Shown here: piece by piece, positions 33,508 to 45,436 of the stretch
Layout: each line of letters begins with the position of its first letter
How positions within the stretch are numbered: position 1 is the stretch's first letter
Origin: Mesorhabditis belari
Lineage: Eukaryota; Nematoda; Chromadorea; Rhabditida; Rhabditidae
NCBI GenBank assembly: GCA_958450365.1
Contig: CAUEEP010000730.1
Span: forward strand, 2,541,001-2,605,000
Direction: 5' to 3'
Length of the DNA: 64,000 nt
Made by a program: the position numbers and the translations under genes
The notes under the pieces: generated by a model
What the model saw: only the letters and a program-made list of their open reading frames with translations
Told to the model about the DNA's origin: nothing
Databases searched by the model: none

Positions 33508-35394
33508 ATGGCTCCATTAAAGGTGACAATTGTTGGATCCGGAAACTGGTTAGTTCGAAATTTATCAAGTAAATAAGTAGCAAAAAAGATCACAAAGAGT
33601 CAAAAAGCGTAAATATAACATTTCATTTTAGGGGATCAGCAATCGCAAGAATTGTCGGTGCAACAACGAAGCAGAATCCGGGAGAATTTGACTCGACCGT
33701 GAAGTAAGAATAGTACCACGTAAAAGCGACTAAGCATCATAAATATTAACCAATATTTTTCATTTTTTAGGATGTGGGTCTTCGAGGAGATGATTGATGG
33801 GCGCAAATTATCGGAAATCATCAACGAGACGCACGAGAACGTGAAATATTTGCCCGGAAAAATTCTTCCCGACAATGTGGTGAGAAAGTTTGAAAATTTT
33901 AATACACAAAACCGAATTTTTGTCATTCAGAAATTTAGTCCATAACTTTAGGTGGCGGTTCCTGATTTGCTCGAGTCGTGCCAAGATGCAAATGTGCTCA
34001 TTTTTGTTGTTCCTCACCAATTTGTTGGCCGTATCTGTTCAACACTCAAAGGAAACCTAAAAGCTGATGGCGTTCAAGCTATTTCATTGATCAAGGTTTA
34101 TTTTGAGACACGTTATATCTTAATTTGATCATTTAATGCAAAGAAATTAAGGGAATAGCACCACTTGAAACGGTTTGTTCAATCTCTGCAACTTTTGAAC
34201 TTCTGAAATCTTTCCTCGGTTCCCCATTAACTAACTCGAATAATTTCCTTTTAAAATCCTGTATGGGGCTTGACAATTTCAGAATCATTCATGTAATAAA
34301 TGTCTACTTTTAGGGTGTTTCTGTGCGAAAGGAAGGCGGATTGAAACTTATTTCTGAAGAAATTGAGGTAGAAAGCTTTTGATTTTTATTATTTTAGCAT
34401 TTTATAATTTTACTATGGCTTTTAGGAAGCGCTCGGCTTGGATTGCTCGGTTTTGATGGGAGCCAATCTTGCGCCAGAGGTTGCAGCCGATAACTTCTGT
34501 GAGGCTACTATTGGTATTTGTTTTTGGAAACACTTTAAACTATTCTAAATGAAAGAAAAATAATAAAATTTCATTTAGGATGTAAACAAAGGAAGGACCA
34601 GGGCCCTATTCTCAAGAAACTTTTCCACACACCTCACTTCCGAATAAATGTTGTCGAAGATGCTCACACTGTTGAACTTTGCGGTGCTCTGAAGGTATTA
34701 AAACTTAATGTAAATACATAGAACCTTACTTTGCTTATGAAATTCAACTGACAAAGCCAATTTTAGAACATTGTGGCTTGTGCTGCTGGATTTTCTGATG
34801 GACTTGGTTATGGAGACAATACAAAGGCGGCCATTATTCGATTGGGACTTATGGAGATGACCAAGGTATCAAAAATAATTTAATAAAACATACCATAACC
34901 AAACATTTCAGTTTGTTGAGCATTACTACCCGGGATCGAATTTGGAGACGTTTTTTGAATCTTGCGGAGTGGCTGATCTCATCACAACTTGTTATGGAGG
35001 AAGAAATCGCAAAGTTTGCGAAGCTTTTGTAAAAGCTGGTGGAAAGGTTTACAATTAGCAAATAATAAAAAAAAGATTTTTTAGCCACTGGCTGAGATTG
35101 AGAAAGAGTTATTGAATGGTCAATCGGCTCAAGGTCCACTCACAGCTGAAGAAGTTTATCTGATGATGGAGAAGCAAGGCGGATTGCATGATAAGTGAGG
35201 ATTTCTTGTTAACTAAAGCACTAATTATTCAATGCTAGTTGGATATTGACTAAAAGGTTTAGAGTGTTTCATCTGAATGAAATTCCAGGTTCCCACTGTT
35301 CACGGCTGTGCACAAAATCTGCTCTGGAAAAGTGGAACCGACTGGCCTCATCGATTGTCTCCGAAATCATCCTGAACACATGCGTGACTTCTAG
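33508..35394 (+). CDS. gpdh: NAD-dependent glycerol-3-phosphate dehydrogenase, cytosolic
   Basis: Spliced CDS of 357 aa, no breaks. Exons: 33508-33548, 33632-33703, 33771-33879, 33952-34095, 34314-34367, 34426-34513, 34579-34694, 34767-34865, 34912-35046, 35085-35194, 35289-35394. The N-terminal Rossmann motif is [14 protein letters not shown], followed by LIFVVPHQF, the SLIKG segment, [11 protein letters not shown] and catalytic-domain motifs [28 protein letters not shown] and [13 protein letters not shown]. It reduces dihydroxyacetone phosphate to glycerol 3-phosphate for glycerolipid and glycerol synthesis; in nematodes such genes supply glycerol during osmotic stress. Whether it is the gpdh-1 or gpdh-2 orthologue cannot be told. 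AATAAA near 35584 may be its polyadenylation signal. Confidence 0.96.
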
Positions 35395-35716
35395 GATGTT
35401 TAACCTTTTTATACGACTAGTTATTTCTCATACGGTTTCCCCAAATTGCCCTTTTAAAATTTTCTGACTTTTTAGACTCAATTCAGGCTTATTCTTTCGC
35501 AACGTAGTCATTTTTGTGATGCAGTTTGTATTATTAGCTCTTGCCACTAAAACCAGTAGAAATTTCTTTGTGACATTATTTGTAAATAAACAACAGTAAT
35601 TTTTTATGCACAGTACAAACACATTTAGTTCTCCGGATTTTGTTGCAAAGATGTATGAAGCCAAGGTGACGGATAAAAGATCTATAGTTTTCATTTAAAT
35701 GAAATCTTTCTGGTTT

Positions 35717-37283
35717 TTAACTCACTCTGAAGCTTGTGATGATCGATTTAGTTGGAAATGCTGTTCTCAAAAGTCGCGAAACTTCTCCGATGGTTGCGTT
35801 AACCTGAAGTTGAACTCTTACGACACCAGCATGAGCTGCCGTTTCATCATCCCTAAATACCAATTTTTAATTTTGTTTTGTTTGTTAAATAGTTTTTTAA
35901 AAACTCACAAGTACTCCAGAAAATAGGCTCGTAAATTTTCCTTTGAAATTGACTCGATCTGAAAAACAACCAGACAATTTTTGGTCTGCTAAGACGTTTA
36001 CCGAAGCCAGAACGCGTTGAGTCCATTCATCGGCTCGTTCACTCTGATAGGGAGCTTTTGTGATAAAATCGACGATTGGATCTGAAATCACAATCATAAA
36101 CATGCTAAAAATGAAAAAACCCACCCGAAAGTTCGATGAGGGAATCTTCGAGTAAAGCTGAAGTGGTCGCCTCCTCAGTTGGTAAATAAGCTGGTTAATA
36201 AGGTAAAAAAAAATGTCTTCTAAACTAACCGGTGATTTGATCGAGAATCCCAATGACATCGTTTCCATCCATTGCATGCGTTGGCCTCTGAAATGAGCGT
36301 CTCTCTTCTGAAATTAGCGGCGAGTCACCTGATTGAAGAATTCCCTCGAATCCTCTTCCCAAAATCTCTCCGCTCAGTCGACCAATTGCTTTGGCTAAAA
36401 TTTCACAAATTAGATTTTGTTTGAGAAATGCTTAAGAGGTAAAACGATCAAAAAGACTTTCTTTGTGCTGGAGTTGCATCTCCAAATAGTGAATCTTGAT
36501 GATGAACATAGAAATTCCAGCGAATCTCTGTAGATGCAGATTCTGTAGAGGATACAGGCGAAAGTTCAGAGTCCGTGGTTGCTGCAAATGTGGGAAAGGG
36601 TACTGCAGGAACCGTAGCTGTGAGTAAACGTTCCAGCAAACTTGTAATGCTTGACTTGAAGTGTGGAAGAAAAATAGCCGACAGAGTCCGCACGTGCAGC
36701 ATCCGAAAAATCAATTCGAAAATCTTTTTGATTTATTTGACTTGTCATCATCCAAAATCGGCTTGATTGGGTGAATTCCGATTGATTTGTTGATGTTCTT
36801 AGGAGTGGATTTGTTTAATGCATTCGGGTTTTCAGCAAAATGATATTAACGGATAGAGCCCGCATGTTGCATCACTTTGGTTTCGGTGACGATCGATTTT
36901 CGGTTGAAAATTGCGATGAGCGCATCCTTCGTATCAACAACGGTCAACAGCTTTTGAATATCAATTGCTTTGATGCCATGAAAGGCATCCTTGAGATCAT
37001 TCACGAAACGATCAGCGACTTTTTGAAGTTCTTCGTTGCTCTAATCGTTCGTCTTTTCGATGAGATCATCTCGCGGAAAGGAGTAGTCTTTCTGGAGAAA
37101 GATATTTTTTAGAATCTCTTCTTGAATGGCACGTGGAAGTGCCGAGAAATTTTGAGTCACAGAATTGGGCAATTCAACATCGTAAGTGGACAAAAATTTC
37201 AGCGAAGAACAACAAGCAGTTCCGTAAAGACTCGAAAGTAACCAAAGTAGAAGAGCTCTTTAAAAGCTCTTTAAAATCTTCAT
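35717..37283 (-). pseudogene. Unrecognised gene, probably broken
   Basis: A minus-strand series of exons with good splice sites reads in its second half AKAIGRLSGEILGRGFEG, RPTHAMDGNDVIGIL, DPIVDFITKAPYQSERADEW, IESISKENLRAYFLEY and DDETAAHAGVVRVQLQ, ending at 35717. The first part begins MKILKSF, is interrupted by a stop, then reads RALLLWLLSSLYGTACC, which resembles a secretion signal. It continues LPRAIQEEILKNIFLQKDY to a second in-frame stop before SNEELQKVADRFVNDLKDAF. Another frame change is needed near 36457 (T run). I recognise no family. It is either a decaying pseudogene or a real secreted-protein gene damaged by sequence errors. It is convergent with gpdh. Confidence 0.5.
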
Positions 37284-40113
37284 TTGATAGGATCTGGCAA
37301 AATGAAAATGATTTTACAAAAAATGAAAGATATGAGCAGAGTCTAAGCACGAGTCCATAAAAAAATAATAGACGATAGGATTGCTTAGAAAGTGAAGGAT
37401 TTGGCAAGAGTGACCATAAATCTACATCTGAGGAAATAAATCAAAGCAAAATCGTTTTGAATTTAGTTTAAAACACTAAAAGTCAAAAAAAAGAAAAACA
37501 AAGACTTTACAATTAGCTTTGCGCTTAACTTTGAATTTATTACACCTTGCTTGCAGCTGCATCAGGGGACAACAGCGACCTCAACAACAAATCTCGAAGG
37601 CATAATACTTGCTATGATGATATAAGGCTTAAACTCCTTTTTTTTTGCTTTCACTTTGGTTCATTGACACAATCATAGCATAAAAGGGAACAACCACGTG
37701 GTGATTTCATCCTTTTGGTTGCCTACAATCAGAAATTAGTGATGACAAAGGAGCGGTGAAGTAAAGAAGGGAGCAAAGGTTTGGCAAGAGTCTACTTATC
37801 AGCTTTCCGTTTCCCACTCAAAAACTCTATGTTCTGGCATCTTTTCTTCTCAAAAATGACTTCATTGATTGATTGTTAGCCTACAGCTTTTCAATTGTAG
37901 CTTTTTCAACTAACTTTTTGCACACTTTTTCGAAATTAATCATCTTCCAAGAATTTCTTGACACTCATAAGCATTGATTTTTGAAATTCACTGGTTTTTG
38001 GGGGAGAAAGCGCTGCTAGGCTACCATACATCACTATGTATTGTTAGAGTGTTTTTCTCTCAAGAAATAGTGCAAAATAGGAAACGAGGGCATTTAAAAT
38101 CAACTGAATATCTTAGAAATTGTAAAAGATATTTAAGTTGCTGTTGCTTTCGACCTAAGCCGTTTCCTATTTCACACTATTTCTTATTCTTTCACACTAT
38201 TTTCTCTTTACTTTAAATTCAATTTAGGAAAAGCTCGAAGAAAATCGGTCAACCAAGCTGATCACATGTGCACAGATCAAAATTTTCCGAAAAGCGTTTC
38301 AATGTGACTGGGAAAGTTTGTCTGTATTTCTATATGGGGTGGATGAAGATGAAAGCTGAACAAATAATAGGTGAAAGAAACATTTTGGTGTCATCAATCC
38401 ATTTTAGAGGGTAGAGATGGATGCTTTTTTTTTCTTTTTCCATTTATTTCTTTTCTACAATCTCATTTTTCCCCACTCTTCTCAGCCATTCGATCCTCGC
38501 AATGACGCTCGATTTTTGCTCACGCTTTCTCAATTTCGTTGAATATTCGAAAAAAAAAACCCTCTATTTCTTTCGCTTTTCTCAGTCTTTTGAAGAATTT
38601 TTGACGGAAACTAAAAACGAGCATCATCAATTGTGTTCTCGATCATTTTAGTCAACAACATTCAGCACACAATACGCTAAGCCTTTGAACAAACAAGAAG
38701 CTTTCTCTTTTTTTGGACAAATCAAATTACTAGAGCTGTTGATTTTTGGTTCATTTTGATTTTTAATGGGTGTACAACGGAAAAAGGAGATTTGACTACT
38801 TTAACAGCAACTTTTTCAAGGGTTTTTCTTTCAGACCAAAAGAGAGCTGAGCAATTCTAGCTTTATGTGACAAGTCAAACTCTACATTGCCGCTGCACCA
38901 AACCCGCTAAACTACTTTCTTTTTTTGATCAATTCTTTAAAAGCCCTTTATCAGTTTGACTCTTTCATATTCGGGTATCTCAAATTTTGAAATTTGACGA
39001 CGCCAGCCTTTCCTTTGGTGTTCACTCACTCAAATATTCAAGTGGAGACCTGGAAACACTGAGCATTGAAAAAGGATGTGACTTGGAAATTTTCAAGAAG
39101 TGAGTGAAGATGGGAGACATGGAGAACTGGATGGGTTGTGGAGAGGCTCGACACCCGGGTGTTCCCGTTTCTCTCTCTCGTTCTCCCATATAGTCTGTGC
39201 CCTGCTCTTCTCTCGAAAAAGGGCTCACTCGGGAAAGAGACCAGCAACCACTTCTCCTTTCCACCTCTTCTTTTCATCACCCCCCTTCACCCATTTTCTT
39301 CGCTCTCCCCTCATTTCCCAGTGACTCTCTCAAATCTCCCATCTTCCTTTCTCGCTCTCTCGACTCTGATCGATTCTCTGTCCCGAGCTTACCGCTCTTT
39401 TCAACGCCGATTGAAACATGGCCCCCTCACCTCCCGTTTCCTCTTTTTTTCTACGTCTTTCCCTTGAGTTGGCACTCCTTTCTTTGGTCTCATAATGTGG
39501 AAACCTCAATCAAGAAATTGCCGTCAACCATCATTTTTCTCATCTCTCCTCACCAAAGTTCACCTTTTATGCTCAGCAGTCAGCCATTCTTTTGTTTGCT
39601 TTTTGAATTTTTCAATCAATTTCTTTTTCTTTCACCAGAATAGTTGAATAAGGTAAACGGTGAGTTTGAGCGTTTGAGCGAGCTTCAGAAACGAAAGCGT
39701 TTATTGATCTTTTGCAATTGTGTGTGTCTTTTCTTAGTAGTTCTTTGAAAACGAGCTAATCGGATCACGTGGGATTTCCGTTTTCCTCTCAACTTTCATT
39801 AGTGGCTTTTTGTTGCGTTCTTCTGACTGACTTCAGAATTATACAAAAGTAAAGGCTAATAAATAAGATTTTAATTTGTAGAATTAGAAATTCGGATCAT
39901 TTTTGAAGTTGAACTAAAAAAAAAACTCAAATAATAATGATGAGAAGCAAGTTTTTAGACGATATAAACTCGCACAATATATACCTATCGTAAATGTTTG
40001 TCTTGCAATCAATTTTCTTCAATCTTATTCAAGTTTATTTTTCTCTCTGAACTTATGTTTTTTTGTTTTATAAGCTTTATTACTTTGAATCTAGGTGAGC
40101 AAAGGACTTTAAG
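37284..40113. other. Long gap upstream of the nuclear receptor
   Basis: No exon is supported. Most is AT-rich. 39130-39480 is an island of higher GC with pyrimidine tracts (TTCTCTCTCTCGTTCTCCC, CACCCCCCTTCACCC) and overlapping open frames in all directions, which I read as compositional. It could hold upstream regulatory sequence of the receptor gene. Confidence 0.4.
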
Positions 40114-43100
40114 ATGTCTCTTTTCACATCTGCAGCCATCACACTTGAACCACAACGATCCATTGAACGAAGTTAGATATTAAATAATTTAAAAAAACAA
40201 ATTTTACTATAAAAAGCGGCAATTCCCCAACTACTGAATTCTTTTAGATCTCGATATTTGCCACGTGTGTGCTTCTCCTCAAGCTGCGTCTCCACATTTT
40301 GGTGAGACAAACTTTACGAGTCTTTATTCTTAAGAAGTCACTTATAATGTCTAGTAACATTCATCGAACCTCGATTCTTAGAATCACAATAATTTCATGT
40401 CTATAAAATGCAGTGCTAGGTAATTTGGCTTTAGATTTAAATAGTTCACTGAAAACTGTTCAAATTTAAAGTATCAACACTTAAAAGGAACTTCAGGTGC
40501 CATCTCATGTCTAGCTTGTGCGGCATTTTTTCGGCGAACTGTTTCTTTAAACATCACATTTGTGTGCAAAGCGGAAAATAAATGCCGAATTTACTACGAG
40601 TTGCGGATGATTTGCCGAGCATGCAGGTAGTTACCTGAGACAAACTTTACGAGCCTATATTCTTAAGTCACTTATAATGGCTAGTAACATTCATCGAACC
40701 TCGATTCTTAGAATCACAATAATTTCATGTCTATAAAATGCAGTGCTACTGTTTAAAAATGCAGTGTAAAATACTGTTTAAATCTAAAGCCAAACTACTT
40801 TGGCTTTAGATTTAAACAGTTCCCTGAAAACTGTTTAAATTACAAAATGTTTTTCTGATTCTTCTATTATCGATTAGCTATAAATTTCAATTTCAGATAT
40901 GAGAAGTGCTTACGAGCTGGTATGAAGAGGGAATGTAAGTGAGAAAGATCATTGCAAAAATCCTTTCTATCTTAGGTGTGCAAAAGAAGCGACCACCAAA
41001 ACCGGGAAAACGGGTCAAATCTGAGGTTGAAGATGAAGATCCACAATCGGAATCAAGGTTCGTTGATTTGGAATCACAATTGGAATCAAATCTGAGACTT
41101 TTCATTGCGAAAAGCTATCATATCCAAAACCCAAAGTCAATTCGACTCGACCACCGATAATTCGGTTCTAGTGAGGACCCAATTCCGATCCCTTCTCTAA
41201 ATCAAGATAAACTGAACTGATGACTAAGATCTGAAATGAAAACCGAACCAAACTCAAAGCGAGGAATTCAAAGAGGCAACTCCTCAAATCCCTGTTGAGA
41301 AAAGAAAAGAAGAATCTGATATTTAAATAAATGCTTTTAGGTATTTACCTGAAATGGATGGGCCCGGAACTCCGATCATCAAGAAAGAAATCCATAGTCC
41401 TGGAAGTGCGGATGAAGAAGAGGAACAAAACGAAATTGCACAAGGTAAAACCAAAGTGTAAAACCAAATTAGGGAAGTTAGAATAATATAGTAGTGTAGA
41501 AAAAGAATGAGCAACAAATGTTCACTATAGAAATCCGGTTCGATTGCCCTGCCTCGGCTTCTTCTTCTCTTGATTCTTATGAAGATCCCTCAGCCCATTC
41601 ATCTCCATCAGCCTTATTTCAACAAAATCTTAATCCGGTTAGTAAGAAAAAGTATCGATTCTCAATTTAAACATCAATATTTTATAGAGTTTTTCTTCAT
41701 CGAACGATCGAACTTACGAAGGTCGGGTACGGGCCAGAAATCTTCGAGACTGGACAGGGCACAGATTGCTTCTACACTATATGGAAGAAGTAAATTAATT
41801 AATTAATTAAAATTACTTACCCTAAAGTCGCGAATATAAGTTCTGTTTGGTTTTCGCATGCAAATTGACGGCTGTCTCCGGTGCGGTGTGTCGACGGTTC
41901 GAACCCCGCTGCAGCATAACTTTTTTGCTTTTTAAGAACAATAATATAAGTAAATTTATTGAGGGTTATAGCAATTTTATGCTGTTATTTGTTGCTCCGG
42001 GCGTGGCTCGGCGCGTCCACCCTGCTCCTCTCCGGTGCTCAGTCTTATGGATCCCTCCCTGGCCTCTTCATCCGGCCAAAGTCCACGTCGACGGTCGAAA
42101 GAGATGCGCTTTCCAGCGTCTTCTTCAACACTATCGTCTGGATGTATCCATGCACATAACAAATAGCAATGGTGATAGGCTGTCACCCTGTAGTATCCCG
42201 CGCTCCAAGAACAATAATAAAAGTTTATATAACAATAAAAATGTATAAAAACCCAACAAAAAGAAATTCAAAGCAATTAAAGCGAATGTAAATTAAGGCA
42301 GAACTTATACTCGAGACTTTAGGGTAATTAAAATTAATTAATTAATTAAATAAAGTAAATATAAATTCATTCAAAAACAATAGAAAAAAAATAAAATTCA
42401 GGAACATCAGGCAATGGACGCTCGTCGAGTGATGTACAGTGAGGCTCCTTTGGTGGCCATGGTTCAGACAACTGGAGACATTGTAGGTTTTTTCCAGAAG
42501 TTATACTTTTAATTGTAAAACAAGATTTTATTGGCTTCTCTTTAGCCGTTTACTCGAAACACCCTGACTGCACATACTCTCTCAAGACAACGCCACACGA
42601 TTCAATTCGAGCATTTCCTTTCATTTCAATATGCTCGACGTCTACCTGGCTTTCATTTGCTTAGCAAAGACGAGAAGGTTTCAATGTTAGAACTCTTTTC
42701 TATCTATCGATCTTTTTCAGGCTCATTTATATAAATCGTGTGCTCTCGGTTTTAGTGTTTTGGATATGGCTTGGATGACTGTTAAGTTAAGGTCACTTTT
42801 TGAGTGAATTCTTATTCACTTCTATTATCATAAGATTTCTTAACTTATTATTTTAGAGAGCCCACAGATCGAATGCTAATATTTACGGATGGAACCTATT
42901 CGGATTTGAGTAACTATGTTGTTGGTTGGGAAGATGAGCCTGGTCTCATCACGGGAGAGGGAAAGAAACAGTGCGTTTTGTTTTTTGTTTCGTTGTTCTT
43001 GAACAACAAAACGTTCTTGTTTTTGTTCTTGAAAATGCAAAAACAAAACTCAATCTCAATCATTCAAAAAAAAAAATTCAACAAATAGAACAAAAACAAA

Positions 43101-44187
43101 GGTGATGAAAAATGAAAGAATTTTTCTATTTTCAGGCTTTTTCTCGAGTTCAACGAGCGCATCTTCACCGAACTCATTCAACCGATGCACGAGATGGATC
43201 TCCGCGATTTTGAATACGCTGCACTCAAAGCGCTTACCGCATGGAGAGTCTGTAAGAAATTTTGTAAGATTGCAAAGCTAAAACTAATTTAATAGGGTAT
43301 CTTCAATTCACAAATACTCTTCAAGATCTGGCAAAAGAACACGAGAAATTGATTCTCGAAGGATTGATCGATTTCTACAAGGTGAGTCTAGAAAAAACCC
43401 AATTTCAACCGTTGAAATGATGCATTTGTGATTTGTTTAAATCAAAGTAACGCTAGTTTTTTAAAACAGTTGCACTTTAAGAAGCAAACAATGAACTAAA
43501 AGGCTATCACAAGGCTTTTTAATTTATTTATAATTTATTCAAAATTAATCCCACGGTTAGTTCAAGGAGAGGTTCTTTCGTTTTAGAAATTCCAGTCACC
43601 TCCAATAAGTTTGTTTATAACTCTTTTCCAATAAGAACTGCCAGAATTTGGAATCGACTCCCCAGAGTTTTGAGGGAGTCCGATAGTCTCGAAACCTTTA
43701 AATTATCTGTAGATGATCTTGATCTTGAAGCTCTAGTGGATCCTTGACGTTATCTGTGCTACCCACATTTTACATATATTATATCGTGTTTCTTTTTATC
43801 GGCCCTTTTCGTGTTATGTGTATGAATTGATGTGTTTTAATCTTAAATCTAGCGCACTTTATCTCAGGTTCTGAATAAAGTATCTATATAAAACCTTTCC
43901 AGGAGCGAAATGAGAAAGAGTTTGCAACAAGAATGGGATCAATTCTGCTTCTCATAGGAACCATTTCGGTGATTTTTTTTGATCGTTTTGACTAAAGAAT
44001 TTGAAAAGAAAACTCTATAAAGGTTGAAAAAAAAGCTTAAAAAGATTTCTTTCAAAAAGAATCTGTTTAAAATAATCCTTCAACTTTTCAGGATCTTTAT
44101 CGCTGTGTGACGGAAACTTTCACAAAAATTCAATTCTTTAACCTTCTCGATATCGATCATATCTCAAAAAATCTTATTAAATTTTAA
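40114..44187 (+). CDS. Nuclear hormone receptor (nematode supplementary type)
   Basis: Spliced CDS of 478 aa. Exons: 40114-40171, 40248-40301, 40497-40626, 40897-40934, 40976-41057, 41341-41444, 41531-41637, 41688-41789, 42402-42482, 42546-42677, 42721-42791, 42857-42970, 43136-43251, 43296-43381, 43903-43968, 44092-44187. The DNA-binding domain has both C4 zinc modules: CHVCASP...[10 protein letters not shown] and [20 protein letters not shown] followed by [10 protein letters not shown]. The P-box CLACAAFF instead of CEGCKGFF is typical of the expanded nematode group. A basic and then acidic S/P-rich hinge leads to a ligand-binding domain ([49 protein letters not shown]). It should be a nuclear transcription factor; orthology to a named nhr gene is not claimed. 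Confidence 0.93.
40302..40896. repeat. Homologous sequence shared by two adjacent introns of the receptor gene
   Basis: TGAGACAAACTTTACGAG at 40302 and 40637, followed by CACTTATAATG.CTAGTAACA and CATCGAACCTCGATTCTTAG and on to ATGCAGTGCTA, occur in both introns 2 and 3 with few differences. A second shared block is TTTGGCTTTAGATTTAAA. The intervening zinc-finger exon is not duplicated. Confidence 0.9.
41790..42350. mobile_element. Inverted-repeat element with a tRNA-like B box (receptor intron 8)
   Basis: Ends ATTAATTAATTAAAATTACT-TACCCTAAAGTCGCGAATAT-AAGTTCTG and, inverted, CAGAACTTATACTCGAGACT-TTAGGGTAATTAAAATTAAT. Inside, GACGGTTCGAACCCCGCTG matches a pol III B box, and a GC-rich segment (42000-42190) follows. 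No full tRNA cloverleaf is present. Confidence 0.75.
43570..43747 (+). mobile_element. LINE C-terminal relic in a receptor intron
   Basis: Open frame reading [40 protein letters not shown] and [10 protein letters not shown] before TGA at 43745. ARIWNRLP...S..SLETFK is the usual end of non-LTR reverse transcriptase proteins. The tail runs to about 43895. It appears to be a 5'-truncated insertion, younger than the relic at 240-714 because its frame is open. Confidence 0.75.
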
Positions 44188-44233
44188 TCTCCTTTTTTGG
44201 TGAGTAAAGAAAATGACAAATATTTAATATATT

Positions 44234-44520
44234 TACCGTATTTCTTCGAATAGAAGACCGGGTAAAGAGTATCATCGCGTACTCCTGCGTAGCAGCCCTT
44301 TTTAAAATTTCTTTTCTGCATAAAAGCTTTCAATCAAGTGCTATAGAGCTGGAAAATGGCTCAAAAATCTGTTAGCTCATGTGGTATTTTTGAGTCATTT
44401 TCCAGCCCTATAGCACTTGATTGAAAGCTTTTATGCAGAAAAGAAATTTTAAAAAGGGCTGTTACGCAGGAGTACGCGATGATACTCTTTACCCGGTCTT
44501 CTATTCGAAGAAATACGGTA
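44234..44520. mobile_element. MITE family C, almost perfect palindrome
   Basis: TACCGTATTTCTTCGAATAG-AAGACCGGG at the left matches CCCGGTCTTCTATTCGAAGA-AATACGGTA at the right, and the arms continue through GCATAAAAGCTTTCAATCAA and GTGCTATAG to a short loop near 44380. The two 130-bp arms differ at only a few bases, which suggests recent origin or gene conversion. It lies just 3' of the nuclear receptor. Confidence 0.92.
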
Positions 44521-45000
44521 AACCTTTTTTTTGAAGGATTACTGTTAGTTTTGCTCTTGAAATCTCAATTTTTCTAGGTATCATTTCTAGCTAAACACTT
44601 TTACTTGTATTTATGTAAATTCCTATATGTACGGCTTGTTTGATTTCGTTAGAAAGAAATGCTAGATGCTGTTAGTTTGCTGAGAGATTTATGTGTGCAA
44701 ATCTATTTGTTAGTACGGATTTCCCTCCCCGAAAATGATATGAATGATTCGAGTCTATAGCGAAAAATTCGGTTACATTCAATAATTACCTCTGTGATTT
44801 TTGTTACCCTTCACAAAATTTATTTTTGAATTCTTTATCCCAAAAGCCTCTAGTCAATTTCTTGCATTTGAAAGTCGTTTCCTTGGAAATTAGTTTCTTT
44901 TTTTCTTTTGAGTCTCGAATAAAGTTGAAGAAAAACAACACAAATAAAGAAATATTATTCATAATAATCGTACTTTATTTCTTTCTAAATAAAGTATTTA

Positions 45001-45330
45001 TATATATGTTACGTCCGAATCCGACCAGGCGTCCGGATCTGATCCGGACGTCCGAATGCGACCAGAATGAGTGTGGTCGGATCCGGACTTCAGGATCTGA
45101 TCCGGACGTCCGAATCTGACCACACTCATTCTGGTCGCATTCGGACGTCAGGATCCGGGTCCGCCCTGGGCGGGTTCGGACGTAACATATATATATATGT
45201 TACGTCCGAATCTGAGAGGACGTCCATCTCCGATCCGGACGTCCGAATCGGAGGAGAATGAATCTCCTCAGATTCGGACGTCCGGATCGGAGATGGACGT
45301 CTCCTCAGATTCGGACGTAACATATATATA
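45001..45330. mobile_element. Two adjacent GGACGTCC-type palindromic elements
   Basis: Each unit is bounded by TATATATGTTACGTCCGAAT and its inverse. The interior is made of segments centred on GGACGTCC or TCCGGAC (CGGACGTCCGAATC, GATCGGAGATGGACGTC). The first spans about 45001-45194 and the second about 45190-45330, sharing a TA microsatellite. They have no ORF; the frames that stay open are artefacts of the repeat. Confidence 0.85.
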
Positions 45331-45436
45331 TATATATAAGATAATTCTAAGTAACCGGGTTTCTAAAGTTTTTTTTTTTTTTTTTCTACCTTTTAATTTA
45401 AATTTTTTTTTTTTTTTTATGTAAATTGGGCTTTAA

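Noticed and set aside
39138..39643. Frames of 109 and 148 codons in a C/T-rich island
   Set aside because: Both strands and several frames are open, no splice sites or domain are seen; compositional.
41880..41925. GGTTCGAACCCCG, a perfect B box, as a tRNA gene
   Set aside because: No A box at the right distance and no acceptor stem. It lies inside an inverted-repeat element and is treated as part of that.
45067..45424. Overlapping frames encoding RTSGSD-type repeats on both strands
   Set aside because: They are read-through of palindromic GGACGTCC repeats and have no coding signature of their own.
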